A stretch of 64,000 nucleotides of DNA from positions 72,327,469 to 72,391,468 of the forward strand of contig CM030366.1 in the NCBI GenBank assembly GCA_017893485.1, in the 5' to 3' direction. Each line of letters starts with the position of its first letter. Positions within the stretch are counted from its first letter, which is position 1. The stretch comes from Hemerocallis citrina. Its lineage: Eukaryota > Streptophyta > Magnoliopsida > Asparagales > Asphodelaceae. The notes below the pieces were generated by a model, which was not told the origin of the DNA, searched no databases, and worked only from the letters and a program-made list of their open reading frames with translations. This document shows positions 45,682 to 57,055 of the stretch, one piece after another. The translations under genes and the position numbers were made by a program.

Positions 45682-47664
45682 TCAATGAGGGGTGCGGACA
45701 CCCTCGAGATCTTCGTCAGAAAAGGTGACGGGCACTCCGAGGCCTTTGGGAGGAGGGGTGGCTCGGACAGAGTTCACTTCTCTAATAAAAGCTTTCCGAG
45801 AAGAGTTCGAGGAGCCCCCCATTGGACCCCCATGGATGAGGTGGAGGACTCGTTCTTCCTCGAATTCTGGTGTCTCTTCTCGTTCCGGGCGTTTGTTAGC
45901 CCCCCGAGGCTGGGGAGGAAGCTCGGCTTGGTCCTTTCTCACAAATTTTGCCAACTGGCCCCTCTGGATAAGGGCCTCGATCTCATTTCTTAGCGCACGG
46001 CAGTCGTTGGTGTCGTGCCCGTGGTCCCGGTGATAGCAGCACCATTTTTCTCTATCTCTTCTCTTGGCAGGGGTGTTCATCTTTGGAGCAGGAGGTAAGA
46101 CCCCTTCTTTTTCGACTTCCATGAAAATGGTGGAGATGTTTGTGGTGAGGGGAGTAAACTTCTCGAATCTAGGGGGAGGCCGGCGCTGACCCGCATTATC
46201 CTTCTGGAACTTTTTTGCTCCCTCTTCTTTCGTTCCCTTCCTCTTAGACCTGGAGGCGTTTCCTTCCCAGTTGGGCTGTTCCTCGGCCTCTTCAGCTCGG
46301 ATGTACTTTTCAGTGCGGAGGAGGAGGTCAGAAAAGTCGTGCGGCGGTTTCTTGGCGAGGGAGGAGCGGAGGTTGGAATTGAGGATATTGGATTGGAATG
46401 CCGCGGTAGCGACGGATTGGTCGAGGGATGCGATGGTTCTGGCTTCAGCTGTGAATCTCTTCACGTAGTCCCTCAATTTCTCCCCCTTCTGTTGACGGAG
46501 GTGCAATAGTGAGATGCTGGTCTTCTCGGCCCTTCGGCTGCTGATGAAATGGGTGATGAACAGGGTTTCGAACTGTTCGAAGGAGAATATCGATGCCGGG
46601 GCAAGGCGAGAGTACCATTCTCGAGCCGGGCCTTTGAGAGTTGCAGGGAATGTTTTGCAGAGGAGGGCATCGGAAGCTTGATGGAGGAGCATCAAAGTCT
46701 TAAAGCTTTCGATGTGGTCAACTGGATCGGTCTCCCCAGTGTAGTTCTCGAACTGGGGAGGTTTGAATCCGAACGGAACAGGGGCATCTACTATGGTCCG
46801 GGAGAATGGGGGTCGGCTAGGACGTAGGGTCCTCCCCCTAAGCTCCTCTTCTCGGTTTATCTGCCCCAAGAGCTTTTCCACCTCGTTTAGACGGCGGTTC
46901 ATGGTGTCATCTCTCCGACGGTGATCTGCCGAGCCACGGGACTCGTCTTCGTATGAGGGGGAGCGAGGGCTGCGGCGATGGTAGCTTCGAGAACGGCGAG
47001 GACTTGGGGTGCGTCTGGAATTGGTAGGAGCGGGTCGAGGAGAAGGGGACCGTTGGCGAGGGCTCCGGACCGGAGGAGGGGATGGGGCCCTCGGCTCATT
47101 GGGGTTCTGACGGAGGTTGAGGGCCTGTTGTACCATTGCTTGGAATTGTTGGAACTCGACACGGGTGATGGGTGCCTCATTGTTCCTAGGCTGCTGCCGA
47201 CCTGCTGGAGAGTGCCTCCTTCGGTAGTGATCGGGGGAGTCCTTTCTCCCTCTTCGGACGGGGGACCTCCTGTGCTCTCGGTGTCGGGGGGATCGCTCTT
47301 GCTGGCGGGAGGTTTCCCCCCGAGCCCGCTTTTCATCCAGATGGCGACGAAGGTCATCATCTTCCGGGCGTTTGGGAGGGGCATTGTGGCGACCAGAGGC
47401 TCGGGGATGATGGGAGGCCATGGAGGCACTGGAGGCGTTGTGGATGGAGAGGTTCTCTTGGTGAAGAGGCTGTTTCTGGGGGTTAGGCCCCTTTGGATCA
47501 GGAGGTGGAGGGTTCCGTTGGAGCGGCTCTTCCATGGTAGGAGGGAGTTGCCCTTGTTGCTGAGCGGGATCAGGAAGGACTTCTTGCTGGTCAGGATTGG
47601 GCGCTCGGTTGGAGCCCCTAGATCTAACTTTGCGAGGCGGCATGGCAGGAGAAAACCTGTTCAC
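45682..47664 (-). CDS. gag: Tat-2 Gag polyprotein (660 aa)
   Basis: Structural protein that packages element RNA. The ATG at 47664-47662 follows the primer-binding site by about 30 bases. The first 250 residues are Pro/Arg-rich. The retrotransposon Gag core lies around residues 320-460 (FSFEQFETLFITHFISSRRA, LRDYVKRFTAEA). Near residue 555 there is a Cys/His knuckle-like motif (CCYHRDHGHDTNDCRAL). The frame is uninterrupted. It ends at TGA 45684-45682 in the same frame as protease, where related elements appear to read through into pol, so the TGA may be a mutation or a recoding site. Confidence 0.92.
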   Translation of the reverse strand: MNRFSPAMPPRKVRSRGSNRAPNPDQQEVLPDPAQQQGQLPPTMEEPLQRNPPPPDPKGPNPQKQPLHQENLSIHNASSASMASHHPRASGRHNAPPKRPEDDDLRRHLDEKRARGETSRQQERSPRHREHRRSPVRRGRKDSPDHYRRRHSPAGRQQPRNNEAPITRVEFQQFQAMVQQALNLRQNPNEPRAPSPPPVRSPRQRSPSPRPAPTNSRRTPSPRRSRSYHRRSPRSPSYEDESRGSADHRRRDDTMNRRLNEVEKLLGQINREEELRGRTLRPSRPPFSRTIVDAPVPFGFKPPQFENYTGETDPVDHIESFKTLMLLHQASDALLCKTFPATLKGPAREWYSRLAPASIFSFEQFETLFITHFISSRRAEKTSISLLHLRQQKGEKLRDYVKRFTAEARTIASLDQSVATAAFQSNILNSNLRSSLAKKPPHDFSDLLLRTEKYIRAEEAEEQPNWEGNASRSKRKGTKEEGAKKFQKDNAGQRRPPPRFEKFTPLTTNISTIFMEVEKEGVLPPAPKMNTPAKRRDREKWCCYHRDHGHDTNDCRALRNEIEALIQRGQLAKFVRKDQAELPPQPRGANKRPEREETPEFEEERVLHLIHGGPMGGSSNSSRKAFIREVNSVRATPPPKGLGVPVTFSDEDLEGVRTPH

Positions 47665-47693
47665 CGGGAAGAGGAGAGGTCCCTATTCGTTAG

Positions 47694-47712
47694 TTTCCCA
47701 CAGACGGCGCCA
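47694..47712 (-). other. Primer-binding site of Tat-2
   Basis: TGGCGCCGTCTGTGGGAAA on the minus strand, three bases inside the 5' LTR. The first bases, TGGCGCCG, complement a tRNA 3' end such as that of tRNA-Asp. Confidence 0.8.
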
Positions 47713-47715
47713 ATC

Positions 47716-48375
47716 TGTTGCCGCTAAATTTGGTGTGGGGGCACACAGATAGAACTTGTGGATTCTTGGGGAAACTGAATAGAAAGACCTGTATACCTGT
47801 CCCGTCGGGCGTCGATCGTCGCTCCGCCGTGCACCTGCAAAAAGTGCGAGACACCGGGGTTATTCCCGGCGACGCACCCTCCGACGCTCAAGTCAGTAAT
47901 CTGGCAGACTATGAAAGAGCGCAAAAACTGGTGAAAGATCGATTACCTCTTAATGGAGATGGGTGGGGGGTATTTATAGGCGCCTTAGGGAACGGATTAG
48001 GAATGTAATCCTTGTGATCTGATATGGAATATTCTTCCTGTGAACAGATTAGGAATGTAATCTGATAAGGTATATTCCCTGTAATCAGATAAAGAATTTA
48101 ATCCCAAATCCTGGTGAAAGGATGGGCACGAATCAGGGCCGTTGATTAATATGAATCAGGAACCCTAATTCTATCCCTTCTGAGCTGGGTTTGCTGCGGG
48201 TTGGAACCCGTACCCGACTAAGGTGGATCCGTTCGCGGGTAAGTGGATTTTCGGGGAAGATAACCAGTACCCGCTTCAGACCCGTCAGAAGGTGAAATTA
48301 CCGCTCTACCCCTGTGCCTCAAGATTCGTGATCCATCTGGACGGTTCCGATTTAACCCCATTTTTAGCCATATCA
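47716..48375 (-). repeat. 5' LTR of Tat-2 (660 bp)
   Basis: Same length as 32963-33622, with five transitions between them and no indel. The TATA box is at 47971-47978. The outer edge is followed by the TCCTC duplication. Confidence 0.95.
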
Positions 48376-49853
48376 TCCTCCTTCCATGATGATATAACGA
48401 TAAGACCTTACCGAGTACATTTTCCAATCATTCACTACCAAGTCTACCCACAATACCCCGACTTTTTATGAGTGTATTTTCATCCTATGTAAGCATGCAA
48501 GAGGGTTTCAATGTTGTATAATACTAAGTGTGTCTAATTCTATGTGTTACAAACAAACCAAGAAGCAAACAAGTCAAATCAACACACATCACATGATCAG
48601 GACAACATGACCTTGCTTTACTAAAACATGGATTACAGCCACTAGAAAATAGCAAATCTGAATCCGTCAGAAGGTCTAGAAAGTAGACTTCCACACGGTT
48701 CCAGCGAATATAATTAAGTCATATAAAAGATACAGGAACTACGGGTGAAAACTCTATTCTATTCAGATTTTATGTTCAGGCAGCATGCAGTAGATTGTGT
48801 TCAACTATTTGTTTCAGGTCAGAGAAGTCATCAAATAAATTCATAAAAATTCTGGGTGATTCCTACATGTGTCTAGGTTCAGCTAGATTTATTTTAGATT
48901 TTTCTTTTACTATTAGCATGGTCAATTAAATTAAGAAACAGCAGGATACACATGCATTTGTGAATTTGAAAGTTCTAACACAGCTGTACTAAAATGATGA
49001 TATCTTACAGATTACACATCGGAATTCAAATCCAAAAAAAGGGAAGTAAACTAAACTTCAGATGCTAAATTTCATGTTCAGAAAGTTATTTCAAATTATG
49101 AAAGTAGCATGGTGGAAAATCTGATTCAAAATAGAACAACTAGCAGTCCAGAAATTGTTTTAACATAAAAGGTACAATAAATAAATCAAGCAATCATATA
49201 TTTCATGCAAATTGGTAATCAAAGCGATCCTAGATGTCAACATGCATATTTCTATGTTTGAGATACAATTCACAGGCATGGTATATATTCATCAATCAAA
49301 TTTAATCTAACATGCATATAATTCATCAACAAGTCTATAGCATGATTCTAGTTAATTACATATAAGTGCATATGCATGAAATAGTATGGACTAGGATTTA
49401 GATCAAGGAGACGGCACGGTGTTAAGAGTTTGTCGGGTTAGCTTGTGTAATCCCTTAATAAACTTAACGGAATTGTCAAAAGCAGTATGATAACGAAAGA
49501 GACTAGATCTACTTGCAGAGATCAAATAAATCTTGAACAAAGCCAAATATTAGTTCAAGAGGAGACTTGCCTGAGAGACAATTAATTTGAATAAATAGAA
49601 TAACGGGATTAGAATCCTGGGTGACGGTCCAAAACACGGCGAAACACGGCAAAACAGCGAACAGCAAACACAAGACAGCAATACCCCAAACTCAGGATCG
49701 AATCTGCTACACCAAAACATCTAACACCGAAACTGACCACTCAGCAACCACTCCACACCGGATCCAAGGCGGAATAGCAAACGCCAAGCCCAGATCCAGT
49801 AAGACAAAATAGCAAACACCGAATGGGCGAATCACACTTCATCTTCAACCTTC

Positions 49854-49855
<2 letters not shown>

Positions 49856-49915
<60 letters not shown>

Positions 49916-49916
49916 C
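49856..49916. repeat. Compound (CA)n(GA)n microsatellite
   Basis: About 15 CA units followed by about 13 GA units. The sister LTR has only a GA-type run at 57014-57062. Confidence 0.95.
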
Positions 49917-50448
49917 TCCAGCGATGCTAGCGGCTGGCGACGGCATGGCTCTACGGCAGGGCAACGGCGACAACGTCGCTGCGGTCGGGAAGCGATGGCA
50001 ATGGCGAGACTTCTACATGACGTGAGCTTTGTTTTCGCTCGAAAACAGCGGAGACGACGATGGTGATTGAACGGGGCTTGGACAATGACGAAGGGACAGA
50101 GGAAATCTACGGTGGTTGTGAGGGTGCGCGGAGGGCAAAGACGAACGGCGGCTAGGAGATGGGTTCAGCAAAGTGGGTTCGGCAATGGAGGAGTTCGAGC
50201 GGGAGAAGAAGACGACGAGGACGGGGAGATGGAGATGGGGATGGTGGTGGCGAGGGCGGAGCAAGGACGAAGACGAGGCGGGTGGTCGGAGTGATAAACG
50301 GGAGGAGCGACGGGCTTGGTGGATGGGTTTAGATGGAAATAGGGAGAGGGGGAGAGAGACAGGGGTAACAGAGTAGAGGGGAGGGGTTAGGCGGCGAGGG
50401 TTAGGTTAGGTTTTTAATTAGGGATAGGGGATCAATTGAAGATTAGAG

Positions 50449-50456
50449 TATTTATA
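50449..50456 (-). promoter_or_regulatory. TATA box of LARD-2 3' LTR
   Basis: TATAAATA on the minus strand, followed downstream by a telobox-like AAAAACCTAACCTAACCC leader. The copy in the 5' LTR is at 57605-57612. Confidence 0.6.
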
Positions 50457-51107
50457 GGGGAAAATAGGATATTGGGTATCGGGTAATTGGGTATAGATCC
50501 AGTAAAATAAAATACATTGTATATAATACTATTGATCAATACAAATCCGAATACAAGAAATAAGATATCTGGTAAAATATAATTTGTGTTACATAAATTA
50601 TTTGAGACAATCAGAAACATCATTATGAAATAAGAATTGATTTATTTTAATAATCAATCATAATAATAAATAATCACCATGACCATAAGTACACTAAAAT
50701 AACCATGTCAACAAAATAATTATATTAGTAACATCAATCAATTAATAAGAATAAAAAGACTATCAATAATAATAGTGAAAATAGTAACAATAAAATAATA
50801 ATAATAATAGTAATAACAAAATAGCAATAAATAATACCAACAACGACAATAGCAATTATCAAAATTATAACAATATATAAAAATAGGAATTTATGGAAAT
50901 AGTCCCAACAGTAACAATATTTTGAGGGTTAAAATGCAAATATTTGATCAAGTAGAAATGGAACAAGTTTATTCGAAATAATTATAATTAATGTTTAGGA
51001 AAATGTTTTAACAAGGAATCTCAAAACAAATTTAACCATAACAATTTATATATCGAGATACAGAAAAATACTCGTAAAAATACGTATTTGTGGAAATTGG
51101 GGTTGCA

Positions 51108-51397
51108 AATCCTACCCACCTTACAAAAAGAATTTCGTCCTCGAAATTCATTCTGGCAGGCAGTAGGACAAAATAAAAGCAAATTAAGAAATAACAAAGC
51201 AGGAAAATTAGAAAAAAGAGAATTAAATTGGTGGAAGCACCGGAATAAGAAGGAGCACAGATAAGAATGGAGTGATCAAGAATGACATTGAGATAAAGAT
51301 TCAATGAAAGATGACAAATGCAAGCAAGTGAATAATGGAGTAAACAATGCAAGGAAAGAGAAACAATAAGAGAATCCTAGGACCTGTGGGTTATGGG
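51108..51397 (-). other. LARD-2 interior, segment next to polypurine tract
   Basis: Begins with the polypurine tract and TTTCGAGGACGAAAT block on the minus strand, as in LARD-1. It continues non-coding to the solo LTR c insertion at GTTATGGG. Confidence 0.75.
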
Positions 51398-53208
51398 TGT
51401 TGATAGCTTAGTTATCTAAATGAATAGATAATCTAAACACAAATTATAAAACCTCGCAAGTGTACGAATCGTTTTTGGAAGCGTAGTGAAAAGCAAGGGT
51501 CGATCCCACAGAGATTGTAGCAATTAACTTACTAATCAATAATCAGAAAGCTTTTATTAAGTTTCATTTCTAAATGTATGTATGAAAGGAAATGGGATTT
51601 GAGTCGCAAAAATTATGAAAGGAAATAATGAATGAAAGGAAATGTATGTATTGAATTAGTTGGGCTCGATTTCCACCTATAGCCAAGAATGTTCGATCAA
51701 CTTCTACACTACTCTGATCACTCATGTTTGTTCATTTAAGAGCATGGTATCTACTTCTTAAATTAAAGATTTCCCTGGGCTAAGAAATTAGGCATCGTAT
51801 CTACTCTAATTCCTTTCTCTTCTTAAGTGTTTTAGCATGATATCTACTAAGTTGCACTTGAAGAAAGCATAGAAACTGTGGAAATTAACAAACACTCAAA
51901 GGTCTAGAAGTTGGCATCAAATCTAAATCCTCTAAGTTGATTAAACCCCAGAACCCAAATGAGTTCTTGTGTTACTAATCATGAGCACTAGATTCGATCA
52001 TCTAAATATGCTCATGTAACAAATTCAATTTTATAATAAGCAAACTTGATAACTCAACTTTGGTTGTGTTAACCAGAACGTCAGTTCAGTCGACTATCGT
52101 AAGGAGTCAGTTGACTGTTCATCAACAAATATGTTGAGTTAACAATACTTGAATAGTAAGAATGTCAAGCATCAAAAGCTGCATATTATAAATTTGATCC
52201 CGAACTACCAGGTTTAATCAATAAGTGATCGGAGTAATGTAAAAGAAAATTTATTACATGACTAAGGTTTCAATCTGCCCAAAATGAATTTAGTTGCACA
52301 TAATCCAACTTTTATTGACTAACAATTTTGAATACATGACTCTAATGAATTTAACAAGAACAAAAATTAAAGAGAGAAGAAGAAACACTGATTTGTATGA
52401 TGATCAGCTTGAAACCAATCAGCCTGAAGTCGACTTGATCTCTTCTGAAGTCGACTTGTTCTCCTCCCCCTCAATGCCGAGTTTTAGTACTTGATCCCTC
52501 CTTTTTCCTTCAATTCTCCTCTCTTGTTCGATGATCCCTTGATCCTTCGATCGATCCTCTTTTTATAGCTTCTTTTTCCCCCTCTGCAGATCTCAAGCTC
52601 CAGATTTCAATCTCCTCAACTACCGGATATGGATTGAGTCAAATCCTCTTCATTAACTACCAGAACAGATCTCTTGATTTTTGGGAAGTTGTTATTTTCA
52701 GTTATACAATATCTGTTTCCTGGTTTTTCATAGCTCAATCTGATTTGTTTTGCGGATTTGGATGAGGGTGTATCTCAACTGTGCTTATCTCTAATTCCTG
52801 TTGAATGCCAGTTCAGTCGACTATTGGCTAAGAATCAGTCGACTGTTCTGCAAACTTTTGGAAACTCAAACCAGTCAGAATAGTCGACTGTTGACTATGA
52901 GTCAGTCGACTGTTCTACGAAGCTTCGGAAACTCAACCCACTCTGTTTAGTAGACTGTTGTTAAGGAATCAGTCGACTGTACTCAGGAGCTTCTAACAAG
53001 TGCAAAATTAAGGTTCTTCATTCCAGTGTATCATCCTCACGGTGATGGATTAGTCTTGAGTAAATCTTGAATCTACTTCATTTAGTTGCTTTTAGGCTGT
53101 TTCCTATGGAAAAGGGAAAAGAAGAATAAATTACCAATGATAAAAAGTTTAATTGTGTAATTGCATTCAGATTATTGCTCTAAAATGTGGACATTAACAG
53201 ATTTATCA
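51398..53208. mobile_element. Solo LTR c (1811 bp)
   Basis: Starts TGTTGATAGCTTAG and ends AGATTTATCA, flanked by perfect ATGGG duplications (51393-51397 and 53209-53213). The LARD-1 interior shows the unfilled site (GTTATGGGCCCACCA). It is non-coding. The head carries CCTCGCAAGTGTACGAATCG and GGGTCGATCCCACAGAG. The second half has several AGTCGACT palindromes. The parent element is not identified; TG/CA ends and a 5-bp duplication support an LTR. Orientation is uncertain, with a TTTTTATAGC on the plus strand at about 52560. Confidence 0.8.
52080..52985. repeat. AGTCGACT palindrome cluster in solo LTR c
   Basis: GTCGAC occurs at about 52090, 52430, 52450, 52818, 52839, 52884, 52905 and 52974, mostly inside CAGTCGACTG or AGTCGACT, often in pairs about 20 bases apart. 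Confidence 0.85.
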
Positions 53209-53439
53209 ATGGGCCCACCACGCTTCCGCTGTGCTACTCCTATGGTGATGTCCCAAGCAACATACATGTCGTTGTACGTCGCATGACACCATCGACGAAC
53301 CGAGCAGGAAGACAAGAATGAGACACCAGGATCAAAGAGAGTATGGGCTCAAGATAGAATCAAGCAAATAATGCAAAATGAATATAAAGTTGAGCTCCAA
53401 TTTAAATAATCAAAAGATATAATATAGATCAAAACTAAT

Positions 53440-54110
53440 GGCTTTAATAAAAATAATATTAACAAAAAATATCAATAATAATAATATCACTAATAATAGA
53501 ATAATAATAACAATAATAAAAATAATAATAACAATAATAATAATAATAAATAGTAATAATAATAACAATAATATTAAAAATAATAACAACAATAATGATA
53601 CAAGTAATAATAACCATAATATTAAAATAATAATAATAATAATAATAATAAAATAATAGTAACAATAATAACAAAATAATAATAACCATAATAATAACAA
53701 TATAATAATAACAATAATCAAAATCATCATAATCATATTGGTAATAATAATAAAATAAAATAAAATAAAGAAAATATTAATAATACTGATAATAATGATA
53801 ATACATACATGGCAGAATAGGACTCAACATTCATGAAAATAATGCAATAATATTAATAATAGCATTAAAAATAACAACAACAACAACAATAATAATAATA
53901 ATAATAATAGCAATAATAATAATAGCAATAATAATAATAATATAAATAACAATAAAATAACAGTAACAATAATCAAAATAATAACAACAATAAATATAAT
54001 CAAACAATAATAATAACAATAATAGTAATAACAATAATAATAACAATACCAATAGTAATAACGAAAACAATAACAATAATAATAATAGTAGCAACAATAA
54101 TTTTATACAA
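53440..54110. repeat. Long imperfect (AAT)n array
   Basis: Two blocks of AATAATAAT with AAC and AGT variants (53440-53740 and 53840-54110), separated by about 100 bases. Confidence 0.95.
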
Positions 54111-54737
54111 CAAAATAAGAATTTGGCTTATTAAAATAATCCAAACAGAAATATATAGTCGATAATTTATAAAATGGAAGTGAAGTTAAAATACACAATT
54201 ATTCGAAATAACAAAATTCTTGTTTACAAATCATTTTTATAGAAGATCAAAAATAAATATAACAAATAATAATCGAAATACAGAAAATACTCGGGAAAAA
54301 TAATTATAAAGAGAAAAATAGGTAGGGAAAAATGAATTTATACCCAATAAAGAGCCAAAGAAGAGGATGACTACAAGGGACGAAAGAAAATCAAAGAATT
54401 GAATATGAAGGAAGAGGAACAAGGGGCAAAATCGGAATTGAAGAGAATGTAGCAGGAAAGAAATAACTAGCATGATACTCAATATTGAATTGACAAAATA
54501 TGATGGATGCAAGGGACGGAAGGTAACAAGGAACCAAAGGATTGAATGCAAAGGGGTCAAATGTGGATCGAATAGGATTAATATACAGATTATATTAAAG
54601 TTATTACATCTTCATGTGACCAACGTGGCGTGCATATTATTGAGTTAACCTGGCTAGAGCCAAACTTGACTAATATATCAATCAAAGCCAGACCTCCGTA
54701 AAGTTAGTTATGTTTGACTGATATAATACTCAAACCA

Positions 54738-54751
54738 GAGCTCTAATACCA
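54738..54751 (-). other. Primer-binding site of LARD-2 (tRNA-iMet type, one mismatch)
   Basis: TGGTATTAGAGCTC on the minus strand, ten bases inside the LTR, the same spacing as LARD-1. Confidence 0.75.
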
Positions 54752-54761
54752 CTAAAAACCC

Positions 54762-57013
54762 TGTCACGCCCCGCTTCCTAAAATACGGGAATACGAGCAC
54801 GTAACGAAGGCCCATCGAATGATTATATATCATCCATAAGCTGTACCAGTATAACTCAACAATATATAAGAGAAAACAACCACGCAGGAAGAATATAATC
54901 TCATAAACAAAGAACAAACTCCAAGATAATCATGAAATAAATTCACTAAATAATAATCCAACATCTGGGATAAAACAAAACTTCGGGTCATAAAAGCTCA
55001 AGAATACAAAATATGATAAAAGCAATAGAAAAAGAAAATAACAAAAGATAGCTAAGTAGTCTAAAGTCCAGCTCCGATCTTCAGAGAGTTTGCTCACCAA
55101 TTCCTTCTGGGATTAATCCTTCGGTACCTATTAATTCTTGATCTAAAAATAAAGAAAAGTGTGCCCTTAGAGCAAGCCGTGGGCAGCAAGTAGAGAATAA
55201 AGGAATGCATGAATATCAAAGAAAAGGGACAGGGTCAAAGTCAAAGAGCAAAGCAAAGAGCAGGCAATAATATCAAAGGTTTACAATAATTACACATGTA
55301 ATGCATGATGTCAAGCCAAGTTCAATACATGATCAAATATGCAGGTTATTAATCATTTTATTAGCCTATCTAGTGCACGTACTACTGCATCCCATACTAC
55401 AGGTTCGGTGCAAACACACAGTGAACATTTTAGACTGATGGTGAATTCTCGATTCGTGTACTCGACATAACATGATAACATGATAACGTGATAACGTGAT
55501 AAAATGATAATGTGATAACATGATAATCTTCTTCCATGACAATCTCCTCCTTCCATGACGATATAATGATAAAGCCTTACCGAGTACATTTTCCGATCGT
55601 TCACTACCAAGTCTACCTATGATATCCCGACTTGTTATTAGTTTATTTTCATTCTATGTGAGCATGCAAGAGGGTTTCAATGTTGTATAATACTCAGTGT
55701 GTCTAATTCTATGCGTTACAAATAAAGCAAGAAGCAAACAAGTCAAATCAACACACATCATATGATCAAGACAGCATGACCTTGCTGTACTAAAACATGG
55801 ATTACAGCCACTAAAAAACCTAAATCCATCAGAAGGTTTAGAAATTAGACTTCCACACGGTTCTAGCGAATATAATTAAGGCATATAAAAGATACAGGAA
55901 CTAGGGTGAAAACTCTGTTCTATTCAGGTTTTATGTTCAGGCAGCATGCAGTAGATTGTGTTCAACTATTTGTTTGAGGTCAGAGAGTTCATCAAATAAA
56001 TCCATAAAAATTCTGGATGATTCCTACATGTGTCTAGGTTCAGGTAGATTGATTTGAGATTGTTCTTTTACTGTTAGCATGGTCAATTAAATTAAGAAAC
56101 AGCAGGATACACATGCATTTGTGAATTTAAAAGTTGTAACACAGCTGTACTAAAATGATGATATCTAACAGATTACACAACGGAATTCAAATCCGCAAAA
56201 AAGGCAATAAACTAGACATTAGAGGCTAAATTTCATATTCATAAAGTTATTTCAAATTATGACAGTAGCATGGTGGAAAATTTGATTCAAAATGGAACAA
56301 CTAGCAGTCTAGAAATTGTTTTAACATAAAATGGACAATAAATAAATCATGCAATCATATATTACATGCAAATTGTTAATCAAAGTGATCCTAGATGTCA
56401 ACATGCATATTTCTATGTTTAAGATAAAATTTCACAGGCATGGTATATATTCATCAATCAAATTCAATCTAACATGCATATAATTCATCAACAAGTCTAT
56501 GGCATGAATCTAGTTAATTACATGTAAGTGCATATGCATGAAACAATAGGGACTAGGTTTTGGATCATGGAGACGGCACGATGATAAGAGTATGTCGAGT
56601 TAGCTCGTGGAAACCCTCGATAAACTTAATGGAATTCTCAAAAGCAGTATGATAACGAAAGGGATTGGATCTACTTGCAGAGATCATAAGTCTTGAACAA
56701 TGCAAAATACTAGTTCAAGAGAAGACTTGCCTGTGAGACGGTTAATTCGAATAAATAGAATAACGGGATCAGAATCTCGAGCGACGATCCAAAACACGGC
56801 GAAACACGGCAAAACAGCGAACAACAAACACAAGACAGCAATACCCCGAACTAAGGATCGGATCTGCTACACCAAAATAGCCAATACCGAAACGGACCAC
56901 TCGACAACCACTCCACATCGGATCCAAGGCGGAACAGCAAATACCAAACCCAGATCTAGTGAGCCAAAACAGCAAACACCTAACGGGCCAGTCACACTTC
57001 GTCTTCAACCTTC

Positions 57014-57055
<42 letters not shown>

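Larger units (their letters stand above)
32963..48375 (-). mobile_element. Tat-2: complete 15.4-kb Tat-like Ty3/gypsy retrotransposon
   Basis: Both LTRs are 660 bp and differ at five sites. Perfect TCCTC duplications flank the element (32958-32962 and 48376-48380). On the minus strand it has 5' LTR, primer-binding site, gag, protease, RT, RNase H, integrase without a visible chromodomain, an 8.3-kb extra region and a polypurine tract. The extra region holds tandem repeats and an oppositely directed spliced gene. Large size, the VDNGSS protease motif and an additional antisense gene all fit the Tat (Retand/Grande/Cinful) lineage. Pol is broken, so the copy is not autonomous now. Confidence 0.93.
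48376..51107 (-). repeat. 3' LTR of LARD-2, segment 2
   Basis: Continues the LTR after Tat-2 and matches 55553-58265. The TATA box is at 50449-50456. A (CA)n then (GA)n microsatellite pair (49856-49916) is CT-rich leader on the minus strand. By eye it is about 93% identical to the sister LTR. Confidence 0.88.
53214..54761 (-). other. LARD-2 interior, main segment
   Basis: Non-coding, dominated by a very long imperfect (AAT)n region (53440-54110). A block at 53214-53330 matches LARD-1. Reading frames here translate to Ile/Leu/Tyr or Asn homopolymer-like proteins and are rejected as genes. Confidence 0.75.

Noticed and set aside
46978..47727. 249-residue plus-strand frame opposite Tat-2 gag
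   Set aside because: Antisense shadow of the Pro/Arg-rich gag region; no introns, domain or promoter comparable with the real antisense gene.
53410..54097. Frames rich in Ile, Leu and Tyr, resembling membrane proteins
   Set aside because: Translation of the imperfect AAT microsatellite.
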